6,892 nucleotides of DNA from Burkholderiaceae bacterium. GTDB lineage: Bacteria > Pseudomonadota > Gammaproteobacteria > Burkholderiales > Burkholderiaceae_F. Shown here piece by piece: positions 1 through 6,463 of the stretch; positions within the stretch are counted from its first letter, which is position 1, and each line of letters starts with the position of its first letter. A program made the translations under genes and the position numbers. The notes under the pieces were generated by a model. The model was not told the DNA's origin, ran no database searches, and saw only the letters and a program-made list of their open reading frames with translations. The stretch spans positions 1 through 6,892 of the forward strand of contig JACCYC010000264.1 in assembly GCA_013696665.1 (NCBI GenBank), written 5' to 3'.

Positions 1-1
1 A

Positions 2-394
2 GACCGGCTGGCGGAAGCGTTTGCGGAGATGCTGCACGAGCGCGTGCGGCGTGACCTGTGGGGTTACGTGCCGCACGAAGCGCTGACCAACGAAGAACTC
101 GTCAAGGAAGCCTACCGCGGCATTCGCCCCGCTCCTGGTTACCCCGCTTGCCCGGAACATTCGGTCAAAAGTGAAATGTTCGTCGCGTTGCGCGCCGATG
201 AGATCGGGATGAAGCTGACCGAGAACTACGCGATGAGTCCCGCTTCGAGCGTCAGTGGATTCTATTTTTCTCATCCGCGGTCGAGATACTTCAACGTGGG
301 TCGCATCGGCCGTGACCAACTCGAAGACCTGGCGCAGCGCAAAAGCGAAGCAGTGGTTGAGCTTGAGCGCTGGCTTGCGCCGAACCTGGGTTAG
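2..394 (+). CDS. metH: Methionine synthase (cobalamin-dependent), C-terminal fragment
   Basis: This is the last 130 residues of cobalamin-dependent methionine synthase, which transfers a methyl group from 5-methyltetrahydrofolate to homocysteine in the cytoplasm. The piece is the end of the C-terminal AdoMet-binding reactivation domain, which remethylates oxidised cobalamin using AdoMet and reduced flavodoxin. The frame is already open at base 2, so the gene starts upstream of the window. It contains the family's RPAPGYPACPEH block (the RxxxGY AdoMet-binding motif), then GMKLTE, the SVSGFYFSHP segment, and the terminal ERWLAPNLG. These match the E. coli MetH C terminus as remembered almost position for position. 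The protein ends directly after APNLG, a few residues short of the E. coli end. The stop is followed by 125 bases before the next chosen start, with no clear terminator between them. Confidence 0.96.
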   Translation, partial: DRLAEAFAEMLHERVRRDLWGYVPHEALTNEELVKEAYRGIRPAPGYPACPEHSVKSEMFVALRADEIGMKLTENYAMSPASSVSGFYFSHPRSRYFNVGRIGRDQLEDLAQRKSEAVVELERWLAPNLG

Positions 395-519
395 TGGCGA
401 TCGCTCGGTTAAACGTCTGGACAGTTCAACCTGACCGCGCAATGCGACCTACCGCGCGTACCGGTGAAGCCGTCGGCTATCGTTACGCCTACTCGCTCCG
501 TTTTGATAGCCCGCCGATC

Positions 520-2496
520 ATGAAACAACTCGCTAGTGTGATTCTCGTTTTCGGTATGTCTGCTGTGTACGCGCAGGCCGATGTTGTTACACCGAACGAA
601 AACCTGCGCGTCGAAGGCATCCCGCAGATCTCGACATCGCTCGCGACACGGGTCGGTGCTTACAGCGACTTTCGCGGCCACGGATTTGTCGACTGGCATC
701 CCGCGCGCAGCCAGATGCTGATAACTCATCGCGCCGCCGGTTCCAACGTCGCGCAGTTGTTCGTGCTGCCGAAGGCAGGTGGCGCACCGGAACGCGTGAC
801 GGACTTCGCGGAGCCGATTAGAACGGGTTTGTTTGATCCCCGTGCTGGCCGCTTCATCGTTTATGAACGCGACACGGGCGGCAACGAAGCGTCACGCATC
901 TATCGGCTCGACCTCGAAACGCGCGCCAGCACCCTGCTATCCGACGCAGAGACTCGCAGCAGCGCAGTCTGGAACGAAGCGGGCACCCAGCTGTTGATTG
1001 CGGCGGTGCCGCTGGACCGCACTGCGCAAGGCGGCCGCAGAGATCAGGTTGGAACAACGCTGACGCTCCTTGATCCACTTAAGCCGGAGGATCGGCGCGT
1101 CGTCGCGGAACTACCGGGCACCGGTTGGTTTGATTTCACCTTCGCGCCAGGTGACAAGTTCATGGTTGCGCTTCGTTACGTCAGCCGCACCGAGAGCGAG
1201 GTGTGGCGCATCGATGTAGCAACCGGGCAGCGCGAGCGCCTGTTGCCGCTGCCAAATGCGACCGCGAAGCGGGCAACCTACTTCAATTTTGAGTTCAGCC
1301 CGGACGGCTCGCGACTGTACTTGACGAGTGCGGAGAGCGGCGAGTTTCAGCAGCTGGCCGAGTACCGCTTCAGCACTCGTACGCTGCGCTATTTGGCGAC
1401 CGACACGGCATGGGACGTCAACGGCATCGCGCTGTCCAAAGATGGCCGGCGACTCGCAGCCGTTTTTAACGTCGACGGGCGAGACGAATTGCGCTTGTTC
1501 GATCCACGAACTGGCCGCGAGCTCGCACGTCCGAAGGTACCAAGCGGACAAATTTCAACTCTAAAGTGGCATCCAAAGCGCGTCACCGAACTCGCTTTCA
1601 CGTTGAATTCACCGCAAACACCGGGATCGATTTTTAGTCTCGACAGCAGAAGCGGAGCGCTGCAGCGCTGGACGACGCCGGACACTGCCGGCATCGATCC
1701 GACCCATTTTCGCGACGCCGAGATCGTTCGTTGGAAGAGTTTTGACGGTCGCATGATCAGTGGCGTCCTGACGATGCCTCCACCGCGGTTTACCGGGCCG
1801 AGGCCCGTATTAATTGCAATCCACGGCGGTCCTGAGGCTCAGGCAACCGTCAACTTCAACAATCGGTTCAACTATTTGGTCAATGAGCTCGGCATCGCGC
1901 TGCTGGAGCCGAACGTGCGCGGCTCGAGTGGCTATGGCAAAACGTTTCTCGATCTTGACAATGGTGTGAAGCGCGAAGATTCGGTCAAGGATATCGGTGC
2001 ACTGCTCGACTGGATCGCGACCGAACCGAGATTGAATGCCAAGCGCCTGATGGTGTCGGGTGGAAGCTACGGCGGCTACATGGTGCTCGCGAGTCTGGTC
2101 CACTACAGCGATCGGTTACGTGGCGGCGTCAACGTGGTGGGGATCTCGGACTTCGTAAGTTTTCTTGCGAACACGGAAAGTTACCGACGCGATCTGCGCC
2201 GCGCCGAATACGGAGACGAACGCGACCCCGTTGTACGCGCGGTCCTCGAGCAAATTTCGCCGCTTGCCAACGCCGGCCGCATCCGTGCGCCGCTGCTGGT
2301 CGTACATGGGAAAAATGATCCGCGCGTGCCCATCGGGGAGGCCGAGCAGATCGTGCAGAAGGTGCGGGCCAACGGCACGCCCGTGTGGTACCTAGTGGCT
2401 GACAACGAAGGTCATGGGTTCGCACGCAAGGCTAATGCCGATTTCTCTTTCTACTCGATGGTGGCATTTATCGAGCGTTACCTGCTGGCTGACTGA
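520..2496 (+). CDS. Secreted S9-family serine peptidase (prolyl oligopeptidase/acylaminoacyl peptidase type)
   Basis: This 658-residue protein is probably an exported peptidase that hydrolyses short peptides. Residues 1-20 form a signal peptide: MK, a hydrophobic core, then an AQA cleavage site before Asp21. Residues of about 45-390 form a beta-propeller with PD40/WD40-like blades, seen as repeats such as FSPDGSRLYLTS, LSKDGRRLAAVF and LKWHPK. Residues of about 400-658 are the alpha/beta hydrolase domain, with HGGP at 435-438 (oxyanion region), RGSSGYG, nucleophile Ser516 in GGSYGGY, Asp600 in GKNDPRVP and His632 in NEGHGF, so the triad is complete. The frame is open back to a GTG at 394 that overlaps the metH stop (TAGTG). 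ATG 520 is preferred because it places the signal peptide at the N terminus; no strong Shine-Dalgarno sequence precedes either start. The natural substrate cannot be read from the sequence. Confidence 0.93.
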   Translation: MKQLASVILVFGMSAVYAQADVVTPNENLRVEGIPQISTSLATRVGAYSDFRGHGFVDWHPARSQMLITHRAAGSNVAQLFVLPKAGGAPERVTDFAEPIRTGLFDPRAGRFIVYERDTGGNEASRIYRLDLETRASTLLSDAETRSSAVWNEAGTQLLIAAVPLDRTAQGGRRDQVGTTLTLLDPLKPEDRRVVAELPGTGWFDFTFAPGDKFMVALRYVSRTESEVWRIDVATGQRERLLPLPNATAKRATYFNFEFSPDGSRLYLTSAESGEFQQLAEYRFSTRTLRYLATDTAWDVNGIALSKDGRRLAAVFNVDGRDELRLFDPRTGRELARPKVPSGQISTLKWHPKRVTELAFTLNSPQTPGSIFSLDSRSGALQRWTTPDTAGIDPTHFRDAEIVRWKSFDGRMISGVLTMPPPRFTGPRPVLIAIHGGPEAQATVNFNNRFNYLVNELGIALLEPNVRGSSGYGKTFLDLDNGVKREDSVKDIGALLDWIATEPRLNAKRLMVSGGSYGGYMVLASLVHYSDRLRGGVNVVGISDFVSFLANTESYRRDLRRAEYGDERDPVVRAVLEQISPLANAGRIRAPLLVVHGKNDPRVPIGEAEQIVQKVRANGTPVWYLVADNEGHGFARKANADFSFYSMVAFIERYLLAD

Positions 2497-2515
2497 CCTT
2501 CATTGAAGGGTCAGC
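2488..2515 (+). other. Hairpin enclosing the S9 peptidase stop codon
   Basis: The arms gctgac (2488-2493) and gtcagc (2510-2515) pair perfectly. Inside them ccttc (2497-2501) pairs with gaagg (2505-2509) around an ATT loop. The only unpaired bases in the stem are TGA 2494-2496, the stop codon of the peptidase gene. No T run follows; the downstream sequence is a GC-only palindrome (2514-2525). It is therefore not a classical intrinsic terminator. It could protect the mRNA 3' end or assist factor-dependent termination. Confidence 0.45.
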
Positions 2516-2783
2516 GGCCGGCCGCGGGGCGTGTGGTGCGGTCAACGCCTTGGCGTCAGCCGCGGCCACGATGCTGTTGAGCCGCCTGAATCGCCCGTAC
2601 GCGGCGCTCCAGAGTGACTCGACAGCGGCTTTGCACCCACGGCCAGCGGGGCGCCGACGTGAACTGGTTTCGCGTTCCTCGACCTTCGGTGCGTGTGAAT
2701 TTAGCGTCCGGTCGAATGCCGCGCCTACGGGCACCGCCAGCGTGCGACCGATTCGGGCGTTAAGTGGCGTTGGCATTGGCTCG
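2516..2783. other. Intergenic stretch without a recognisable gene
   Basis: This stretch separates two convergent genes. Open frames run through it on both strands (plus 2550-2831, minus 2803-2468), but their translations are rich in Arg, Ala and Ser, have no recognisable domain, and overlap neighbouring genes antisense. No tRNA, T-tailed hairpin, repeat array or insertion-sequence end was found. The only notable structure is the 12-base palindrome gcggccggccgc at 2514-2525. It may hold a decayed gene or only 3' untranslated sequence. Confidence 0.5.
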
Positions 2784-3665
2784 TTATTGGGCCGAGCGCG
2801 CAAGCGTCGGCGAAGGCTCAGTACGCACTAGCAGCGTCAGCGTCGCGTGCACGCTGCGTTCACCCGTTGACGTTTCAAGCTCGATCGCCCCTGCCTCGAG
2901 CGCCTCCAGTTGCGCCCGGTTGGCCAGTGGAATCACATAGGCGCTTAGCGTTGCGTTGAGTTCGCCAAGCTCGATAACTTCCGAAGCACGTTCGTGGCGT
3001 GCCGAATCAATCGCGTCGCCTGTCAAGTAAAACGGCCGCAGTATCAGCCGTGCAGTGCCGCGCGCTTCGGGATGTGGAATGATCAGCAGGAATTGCGCGT
3101 CCGACTGATCAATGAGTAGCGACTGGGGTGAAACGGCTGCACCGTCGGGCAGCGCGAATCGGAATGCTTTTCCAACGCGCTGTACCGGCATTCTTGCCAC
3201 GACCTCGATCGATGCAGTGTCGCCGGGGTTGAGTTGCAATGCGTCGGCAATGATTTCGTCGAGCTGCAGGCGAGCGTGACCGGCGCCAGCGCCTTGCGAT
3301 GCCTCATCGACTTGCGATGCCTCATCGACTTGTTGGGTCCCGCAGCCGCCATCGACGTGGAGCAGGTTGACGCTGCGCTCCCGACGATGGACGTTCAGTG
3401 CCCGAGTGTATTCGTCCGCTTCCGGCAGGTTTGCTGAAAGATTGATTCGTGCGTGGCCGCGGTTGCGAAAATGCTGGCTCACGCGGACGTCGACAGCGGT
3501 GCCCGCAACCCGCACCTCGAGAGAACTCGCGAACGAGTCTGCGGGAGAAGAGCGGTTGACCGGCACAGCGCCGGGCTCGCTCGCGAGGGCAGGCGGAATG
3601 AACAGCAACGCGACCAGCTCGGCCGCGGCAAGTAATCCATCGAGCATCACATGTAGTGCAGACAT
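2784..3665 (-). CDS. Exported protein with a VIT-like domain, function unknown
   Basis: This 293-residue protein begins with a likely signal peptide (residues 1-28; hydrophobic stretch then PPALA before Ser29), so it is probably periplasmic or surface exposed. Residues of about 46-175 resemble a VIT (vault/inter-alpha-trypsin) beta domain: VRVAGTAVDVRVSQHFRN, then a Pro-containing turn near PEAD, then LQLNPGDTASIEVVARM and FRFALP. This is by eye and not certain. In VIT proteins the domain is often followed by a von Willebrand A domain, but no DxSxS metal site is visible here and the protein ends about 120 residues later. No LPXTG-type sorting signal is seen at the C terminus. A perfect in-frame duplication gives VDEASQ twice (113-124). 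The start is supported by AGGGAG seven bases upstream. A cre tag 87 bases before the start, read in the same direction, suggests control by CreB. A plain beta-sandwich protein of another family is the alternative. Confidence 0.85.
   Translation of the reverse strand: MSALHVMLDGLLAAAELVALLFIPPALASEPGAVPVNRSSPADSFASSLEVRVAGTAVDVRVSQHFRNRGHARINLSANLPEADEYTRALNVHRRERSVNLLHVDGGCGTQQVDEASQVDEASQGAGAGHARLQLDEIIADALQLNPGDTASIEVVARMPVQRVGKAFRFALPDGAAVSPQSLLIDQSDAQFLLIIPHPEARGTARLILRPFYLTGDAIDSARHERASEVIELGELNATLSAYVIPLANRAQLEALEAGAIELETSTGERSVHATLTLLVRTEPSPTLARSAQ
3293..3332. repeat. 18-bp tandem duplication (2.2 copies) inside the VIT-like gene
   Basis: The unit cttgcgatgcctcatcga occurs at 3293-3310 and again, identical, at 3311-3328, followed by four more matching bases. 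As 18 is a multiple of three, the reading frame is kept and the protein carries VDEASQ twice, followed by a Gly/Ala-rich stretch. Perfect identity suggests a recent slippage event in what is probably a flexible loop within the VIT-like region. Confidence 0.95.
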
Positions 3666-3672
3666 TCGTTTT

Positions 3673-3678
3673 CTCCCT
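3673..3678 (-). promoter_or_regulatory. Ribosome binding site of the VIT-like gene
   Basis: On the minus strand AGGGAG lies seven bases before the ATG at 3665-3663. This good match to the Shine-Dalgarno consensus fixes the start that yields the signal peptide, rather than the internal ATG six codons later. Confidence 0.75.
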
Positions 3679-3752
3679 GGTCAACCAATCGCTGACGAGG
3701 GGAAGAATCGAATACCGACAAGAAACGGCTTCGAACGCCGCGGGAAAACTGT

Positions 3753-3768
3753 GTGAAAAAGTCGTGAA
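3753..3768 (-). promoter_or_regulatory. Predicted CreB-binding site (cre tag)
   Basis: The minus strand reads TTCACGACTTTTTCAC, an exact match to the CreB operator consensus TTCAC-N6-TTCAC described for creD and other Cre-regulon promoters in E. coli, Aeromonas and Pseudomonas. It lies between two divergent genes (starts 3665 minus and 3872 plus), and creBC itself is encoded next door. As a rough count, ten fixed positions give about 0.01 chance matches on both strands of a window this size. No convincing -10/-35 pair could be assigned on either side, so which gene it drives is not settled; its orientation favours the VIT-like gene. Confidence 0.7.
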
Positions 3769-3794
3769 GCGGATATGGCTTACGCCATATCCGC
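3769..3794. repeat. Perfect 11-bp inverted repeat abutting the cre tag
   Basis: gcggatatggc (3769-3779) and gccatatccgc (3784-3794) are exact reverse complements around a TTAC loop. It begins at the base immediately after the cre tag. It lies in the divergent promoter region, 103 bases upstream of the VIT-like start and 77 upstream of the small membrane protein start. It could be an operator for a second dimeric regulator, a leader hairpin for the plus-strand transcript, or a dispersed palindromic element. On the minus strand a T run occurs only eight bases beyond the stem, so an antisense terminator is possible but weak. Confidence 0.8.
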
Positions 3795-3860
3795 GGGCGT
3801 CGGCGGCGTCGCAAGATGCGCACAACGGCAATCAAGCCGTAATTAGGCGCACCAAGGTGA

Positions 3861-3866
3861 GGGAGG
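3861..3866 (+). promoter_or_regulatory. Ribosome binding site of the small membrane protein
   Basis: GGGAGG lies five bases before ATG 3872, within a purine-rich run. It decides the start: the frame is open upstream to 3656, but that extension would cross the palindrome and the cre tag and has no such site. Confidence 0.75.
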
Positions 3867-3871
3867 CAATC

Positions 3872-4186
3872 ATGCGGGTCGATTTCAGCAAGCAGCAGTT
3901 CAGTCCGGACGTGGAACAGCAATACATCCGACTGATGCGCGTAGTGCGCACTTTTAGCGCTTCGATAGTTATCGCGTCAATCGGAGCCGTTCTGGTTTAT
4001 GCGTGGCCGGCAAGTGAAGGGCATTGGGTGGATGGCCTTGATTGGGACGTCAAAGCAACCTCGCACGCCGCAACGCGCGATGCCACGCTGGGACATTCAG
4101 ACCCGGTGATTCGCGCGAAGCTCGATGCGGACTCGAGCCCCGATCCTGCGCTCAACAGCGTCGAAGGCGTCGTCCATCACGGTTAG
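3872..4186 (+). CDS. Small single-pass membrane protein, function unknown
   Basis: This 104-residue protein is not recognised as a known family. Residues 1-25 are polar and charged (SKQQFSPDVEQQYIRLMRVVR). Residues of about 27-46 form one hydrophobic helix (FSASIVIASIGAVLVYAWPA). Basic residues just before the helix suggest the N terminus is cytoplasmic and the roughly 58-residue tail is outside the membrane. The tail is rich in Asp, His and Ser (WVDGLDWDVK, DADSSPDPALNS) and has no cysteine. A strong ribosome binding site and a terminator just downstream support a real monocistronic gene. It is divergent from the VIT-like gene, with a cre tag and a perfect inverted repeat between them, and convergent with creC. 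A role in the envelope under CreB control is an inference from position only. Confidence 0.72.
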   Translation: MRVDFSKQQFSPDVEQQYIRLMRVVRTFSASIVIASIGAVLVYAWPASEGHWVDGLDWDVKATSHAATRDATLGHSDPVIRAKLDADSSPDPALNSVEGVVHHG

Positions 4187-4214
4187 CACGCGATTTTGAT
4201 CAGGCTCCTTGGCA

Positions 4215-4259
4215 CTCCGGGTATTTCGGACGTCTCCCCCGATTTGCCCGGAGCTTTTT
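4215..4259 (+). terminator. Intrinsic terminator after the small membrane protein gene
   Basis: ctccggg (4215-4221) pairs with cccggag (4247-4253), and inside the loop tcgg (4226-4229) can pair with ccga (4239-4242). The outer stem is followed by CTTTTT (4254-4259) on the plus strand. It lies 28 bases after the stop of the plus-strand gene. Its T run overlaps the creC stop codon from the opposite strand, so the two convergent genes are packed closely. On the minus strand no T run follows the hairpin, so it would not act well as the creC terminator. Confidence 0.6.
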
Positions 4260-5700
4260 AATTCGATTTGCTGATTGACTGTGGCAGCGACAGCGTGGCT
4301 ACGGCGCCGCCCTCGGCGTGGTTAATCAGCCGCGCCTGACCGCCGTGCAGCTGCGCGACTTCGCGCACAAACGCCAGGCCGAGGCCGGTACCTTTCTTCC
4401 CACTGGGGCGCGGTGTCGAGAAAAACTTTTCGAATGCACGCTCCTGCGCGTACGGCGGCAGGCCGGCGCCATGGTCGCGTACCGTAATGTCAATGCGTCC
4501 TCGCGCGGCCTGGGCATCTACGGTTACGGCAGTTTCGCCGGGCGCGAAATCGATCGCATTGCTGACCAAGTTGGCGAGCGCACGCTGCAGCAGAAATCGA
4601 TCGCCACCGATCTCGAGCTCTGGACCAACGTCGATAAAGACCTCGACGCCGCGCTGTGCTGCCACCGGTGCCAACTCCGCGCGCACTGCATCGGCCAGTG
4701 TTGCGACGGCCAGGATTTCGTACTGCGCCACCACGGCGCGCCGCTCTAGGCTTGAGAGCTCCAGCATGCGGTCGACCATGTCCTGCGCACGCGCGACCTG
4801 CTCTTCGATATTGCTGGTAAAGCGCACCCGCGCGTTTTCCGGCAACGGATCACGCAGCAGCTCGGCTGCGCCGCGGATGGCCGCCAGCGGGCTCTTGATC
4901 TCGTGCGTCAGCGTTGCGACATATTCCTCGACATAACTTTTCCCCGTCACCGCATCGCGGATGTCGGCAAATGCCACTCGAAACGGGTTGAGCACACGGC
5001 CGGCCCCGCCGCGTTGCGAGCGCAACGCCCGCCACAGGTCGGTGACCAGCCCAAACGGGCGCACCAGCCATACCGTCACGATCAATAGCAGAAGCGCGAA
5101 CGACGCCACCGAAATGACACCGGCGGCGAGCAACTTCTGCCGCGCGTTGGCAACAAACGGCGAAAATGCAGACACCGGCTTGCCCACGCTCAACATGCCC
5201 ACGATCTGATCGGGCGCTTGCGGCGACGCGCGCTCACGAATCGCAGCGCCAACGTACATTACGCCTGACGCCGGATCCGCTGCATCGGCCAGCGTCGTGC
5301 GGGCGCCGTATTCTCCGTCGAGTGTGCGCCGCACGTCGATCCATCCGCGAAAGTCGCGGCCGATGTCGCGCGCGGCCGAGTCATACAGCACGATTCCGTT
5401 GGCGTCGGTCACGTAGACGTGCAGCACCACGGCTGTTTTCTCGATCGCAAATATTTTTGCGTTCAACGGCCGCTTGGCGACATGCTGCAGCGTGCGCTCG
5501 AGCTCGTCGGTCTGAATCACTCCGTTGTAGGCCTGGCGCTCGAGCAGCGTCGCCAGCACGTTTGCGGTGTCGACCAGAGATTCTTCCGCCGATTCGCGAT
5601 AGCGCGGATCGATGTCGAGGCTGATCCGGTAAAGCAGAAACACGACGGCGGCAATGTAGACCGCGACAATGCCGACAAAGATTCGGGTGCGCTTGCTCAT
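4258..5700 (-). CDS. creC: Sensor histidine kinase CreC
   Basis: This 480-residue inner-membrane kinase phosphorylates CreB. Its length is close to E. coli CreC (about 474). Residues of about 7-24 are the first membrane helix. Residues 25-188 are the periplasmic sensor domain, carrying CreC signatures such as ESLVDTANVLATLLE, VYVTDANGIVLYDS, DGEYGARTT and MLSVGKP. Residues of about 189-212 are the second helix. His266 in LTHEIKSPLAAIRGAAELL is the phosphoacceptor. The ATPase domain has Asn377 and Asn381 (N box), DHGAGLPP near 409 and KKGTGLGLAFV near 435. All catalytic boxes are intact. ATG 5700 was chosen because it begins the membrane helix directly; the frame is open upstream into creB, but that 66-residue Arg-rich extension is antisense-like and unlike CreC. 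It follows creB after 53 bases and is the last gene of the operon. Confidence 0.94.
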   Translation of the reverse strand: MSKRTRIFVGIVAVYIAAVVFLLYRISLDIDPRYRESAEESLVDTANVLATLLERQAYNGVIQTDELERTLQHVAKRPLNAKIFAIEKTAVVLHVYVTDANGIVLYDSAARDIGRDFRGWIDVRRTLDGEYGARTTLADAADPASGVMYVGAAIRERASPQAPDQIVGMLSVGKPVSAFSPFVANARQKLLAAGVISVASFALLLLIVTVWLVRPFGLVTDLWRALRSQRGGAGRVLNPFRVAFADIRDAVTGKSYVEEYVATLTHEIKSPLAAIRGAAELLRDPLPENARVRFTSNIEEQVARAQDMVDRMLELSSLERRAVVAQYEILAVATLADAVRAELAPVAAQRGVEVFIDVGPELEIGGDRFLLQRALANLVSNAIDFAPGETAVTVDAQAARGRIDITVRDHGAGLPPYAQERAFEKFFSTPRPSGKKGTGLGLAFVREVAQLHGGQARLINHAEGGAVATLSLPQSISKSN

Positions 5701-5753
5701 CAAAGAAATCCGGCGAGGAAGTCCTTGCGGCGGAGCGTACGGCGCGCGCGCAG

Positions 5754-6446
5754 TCAGGCCTTTTCGCGCAGCGAGTATCCGAGCCCGCGGTGGGTGACGA
5801 TCGGATCGTCTTCCGGTGCCGCCTCGCGTAGCTTGGCGCGAAGCGCCTTTACGTGCGCGTCGACGGTACGGTCGAAGGCAGACGCCGGGTCGTCCCATGC
5901 GCGCTCCATCAGCTCGTCGCGTGAAAACACGCGGCCGGGGCGCTCGATCAGGACTCGCAACAAGCGATACTCGGTCCGCGACAGATCGAGCGGTCGTCCA
6001 TGCAGGCGGATCATCTTGCGCTCGTCATCGATCTTGAAACCGCCAGAAGTTGCTGGCGATGTATCGACCGGCGCGGCGCGTTGCACTCGCCGCAGAACCG
6101 TGCGCACGCGGGCAACGAGCTCGCGCGGAGAAAACGGCTTGGCAATGTAATCGTCGGCGCCCAGTTCAAGGCCAACGACGCGATCGATTTCAGTCGAACG
6201 AGCGGTTAAAAAAATCGCGGGCAACCCCGTGCCGCGTTGCAGTTGCTTGAAGAGCTCGAGGCCGTTTATGTCCGGCAATCCCACGTCGAGCACGGCGAGA
6301 GCAAAGCCTCCCAATTGCGCGGCTTCAAGTGCCGCTCCTGCGGTGGCGCACCAGTGCGGGTCAAATCCGTCGCTTGCCAGCGCGTAGACAATCGTATCCG
6401 CGATCGCGGGCTCGTCTTCGACGACGAGAATGCGCTGACGTGACAT
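5754..6446 (-). CDS. creB: Response regulator CreB
   Basis: This 230-residue OmpR/PhoB-type DNA-binding regulator is collinear with E. coli CreB (about 229 residues). The receiver domain (1-115) has the acidic pair Glu10/Asp11, phosphoacceptor Asp54 in VLDVGLPDINGLEL, Thr81 in FLTARS and Lys103 in AKPFSPREL. A linker of about 20 residues leads to a winged-helix domain (about 135-230), with SRTEYRLLRVL, RPGRVFSRDELMERAW, DRTVDAHVKALRAKLR and the terminal HRGLGYSLR, which is close to the CreB ending. In relatives CreB activates genes with a cre tag, including creD, and influences beta-lactamase expression and metabolism. An exact cre tag occurs about 2 kb away at 3753-3768. creB starts 17 bases after the GGDEF gene ends and precedes creC, so the three are probably one transcript. 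No cre tag is seen directly upstream of creB. Confidence 0.95.
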   Translation of the reverse strand: MSRQRILVVEDEPAIADTIVYALASDGFDPHWCATAGAALEAAQLGGFALAVLDVGLPDINGLELFKQLQRGTGLPAIFLTARSTEIDRVVGLELGADDYIAKPFSPRELVARVRTVLRRVQRAAPVDTSPATSGGFKIDDERKMIRLHGRPLDLSRTEYRLLRVLIERPGRVFSRDELMERAWDDPASAFDRTVDAHVKALRAKLREAAPEDDPIVTHRGLGYSLREKA

Positions 6447-6463
6447 TCAATCCGCGCGCATGG

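Noticed and set aside
2539..2767. Possible integron attC site, because GTTAAGT at 2759-2765 fits GTTRRRY.
   Set aside because: No matching RYYYAAC partner at a suitable distance and no imperfect palindrome typical of attC was found.
2468..2831. Two overlapping small open frames, plus 2550-2831 and minus 2803-2468, in the intergenic stretch.
   Set aside because: Both have low-complexity Arg/Ala/Ser composition, no domain or convincing ribosome binding site, and overlap neighbouring genes antisense; long empty frames are common in GC-rich DNA.
3656..3871. Upstream extension of the small membrane protein frame (72 codons).
   Set aside because: It crosses the cre tag and the perfect palindrome and lacks a ribosome binding site, while ATG 3872 has GGGAGG five bases before it.
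5701..5898. 66-codon N-terminal extension of creC overlapping the creB coding region.
   Set aside because: The extension is Arg-rich, reads out of frame through the conserved creB 3' end, and would place a long basic segment before the first membrane helix; ATG 5700 fits the CreC family length.
5419..6150. Long plus-strand open frame of 243 codons opposite creC and creB.
   Set aside because: It is antisense to two strongly conserved genes and its translation is Arg/Ser-rich without any recognisable domain.
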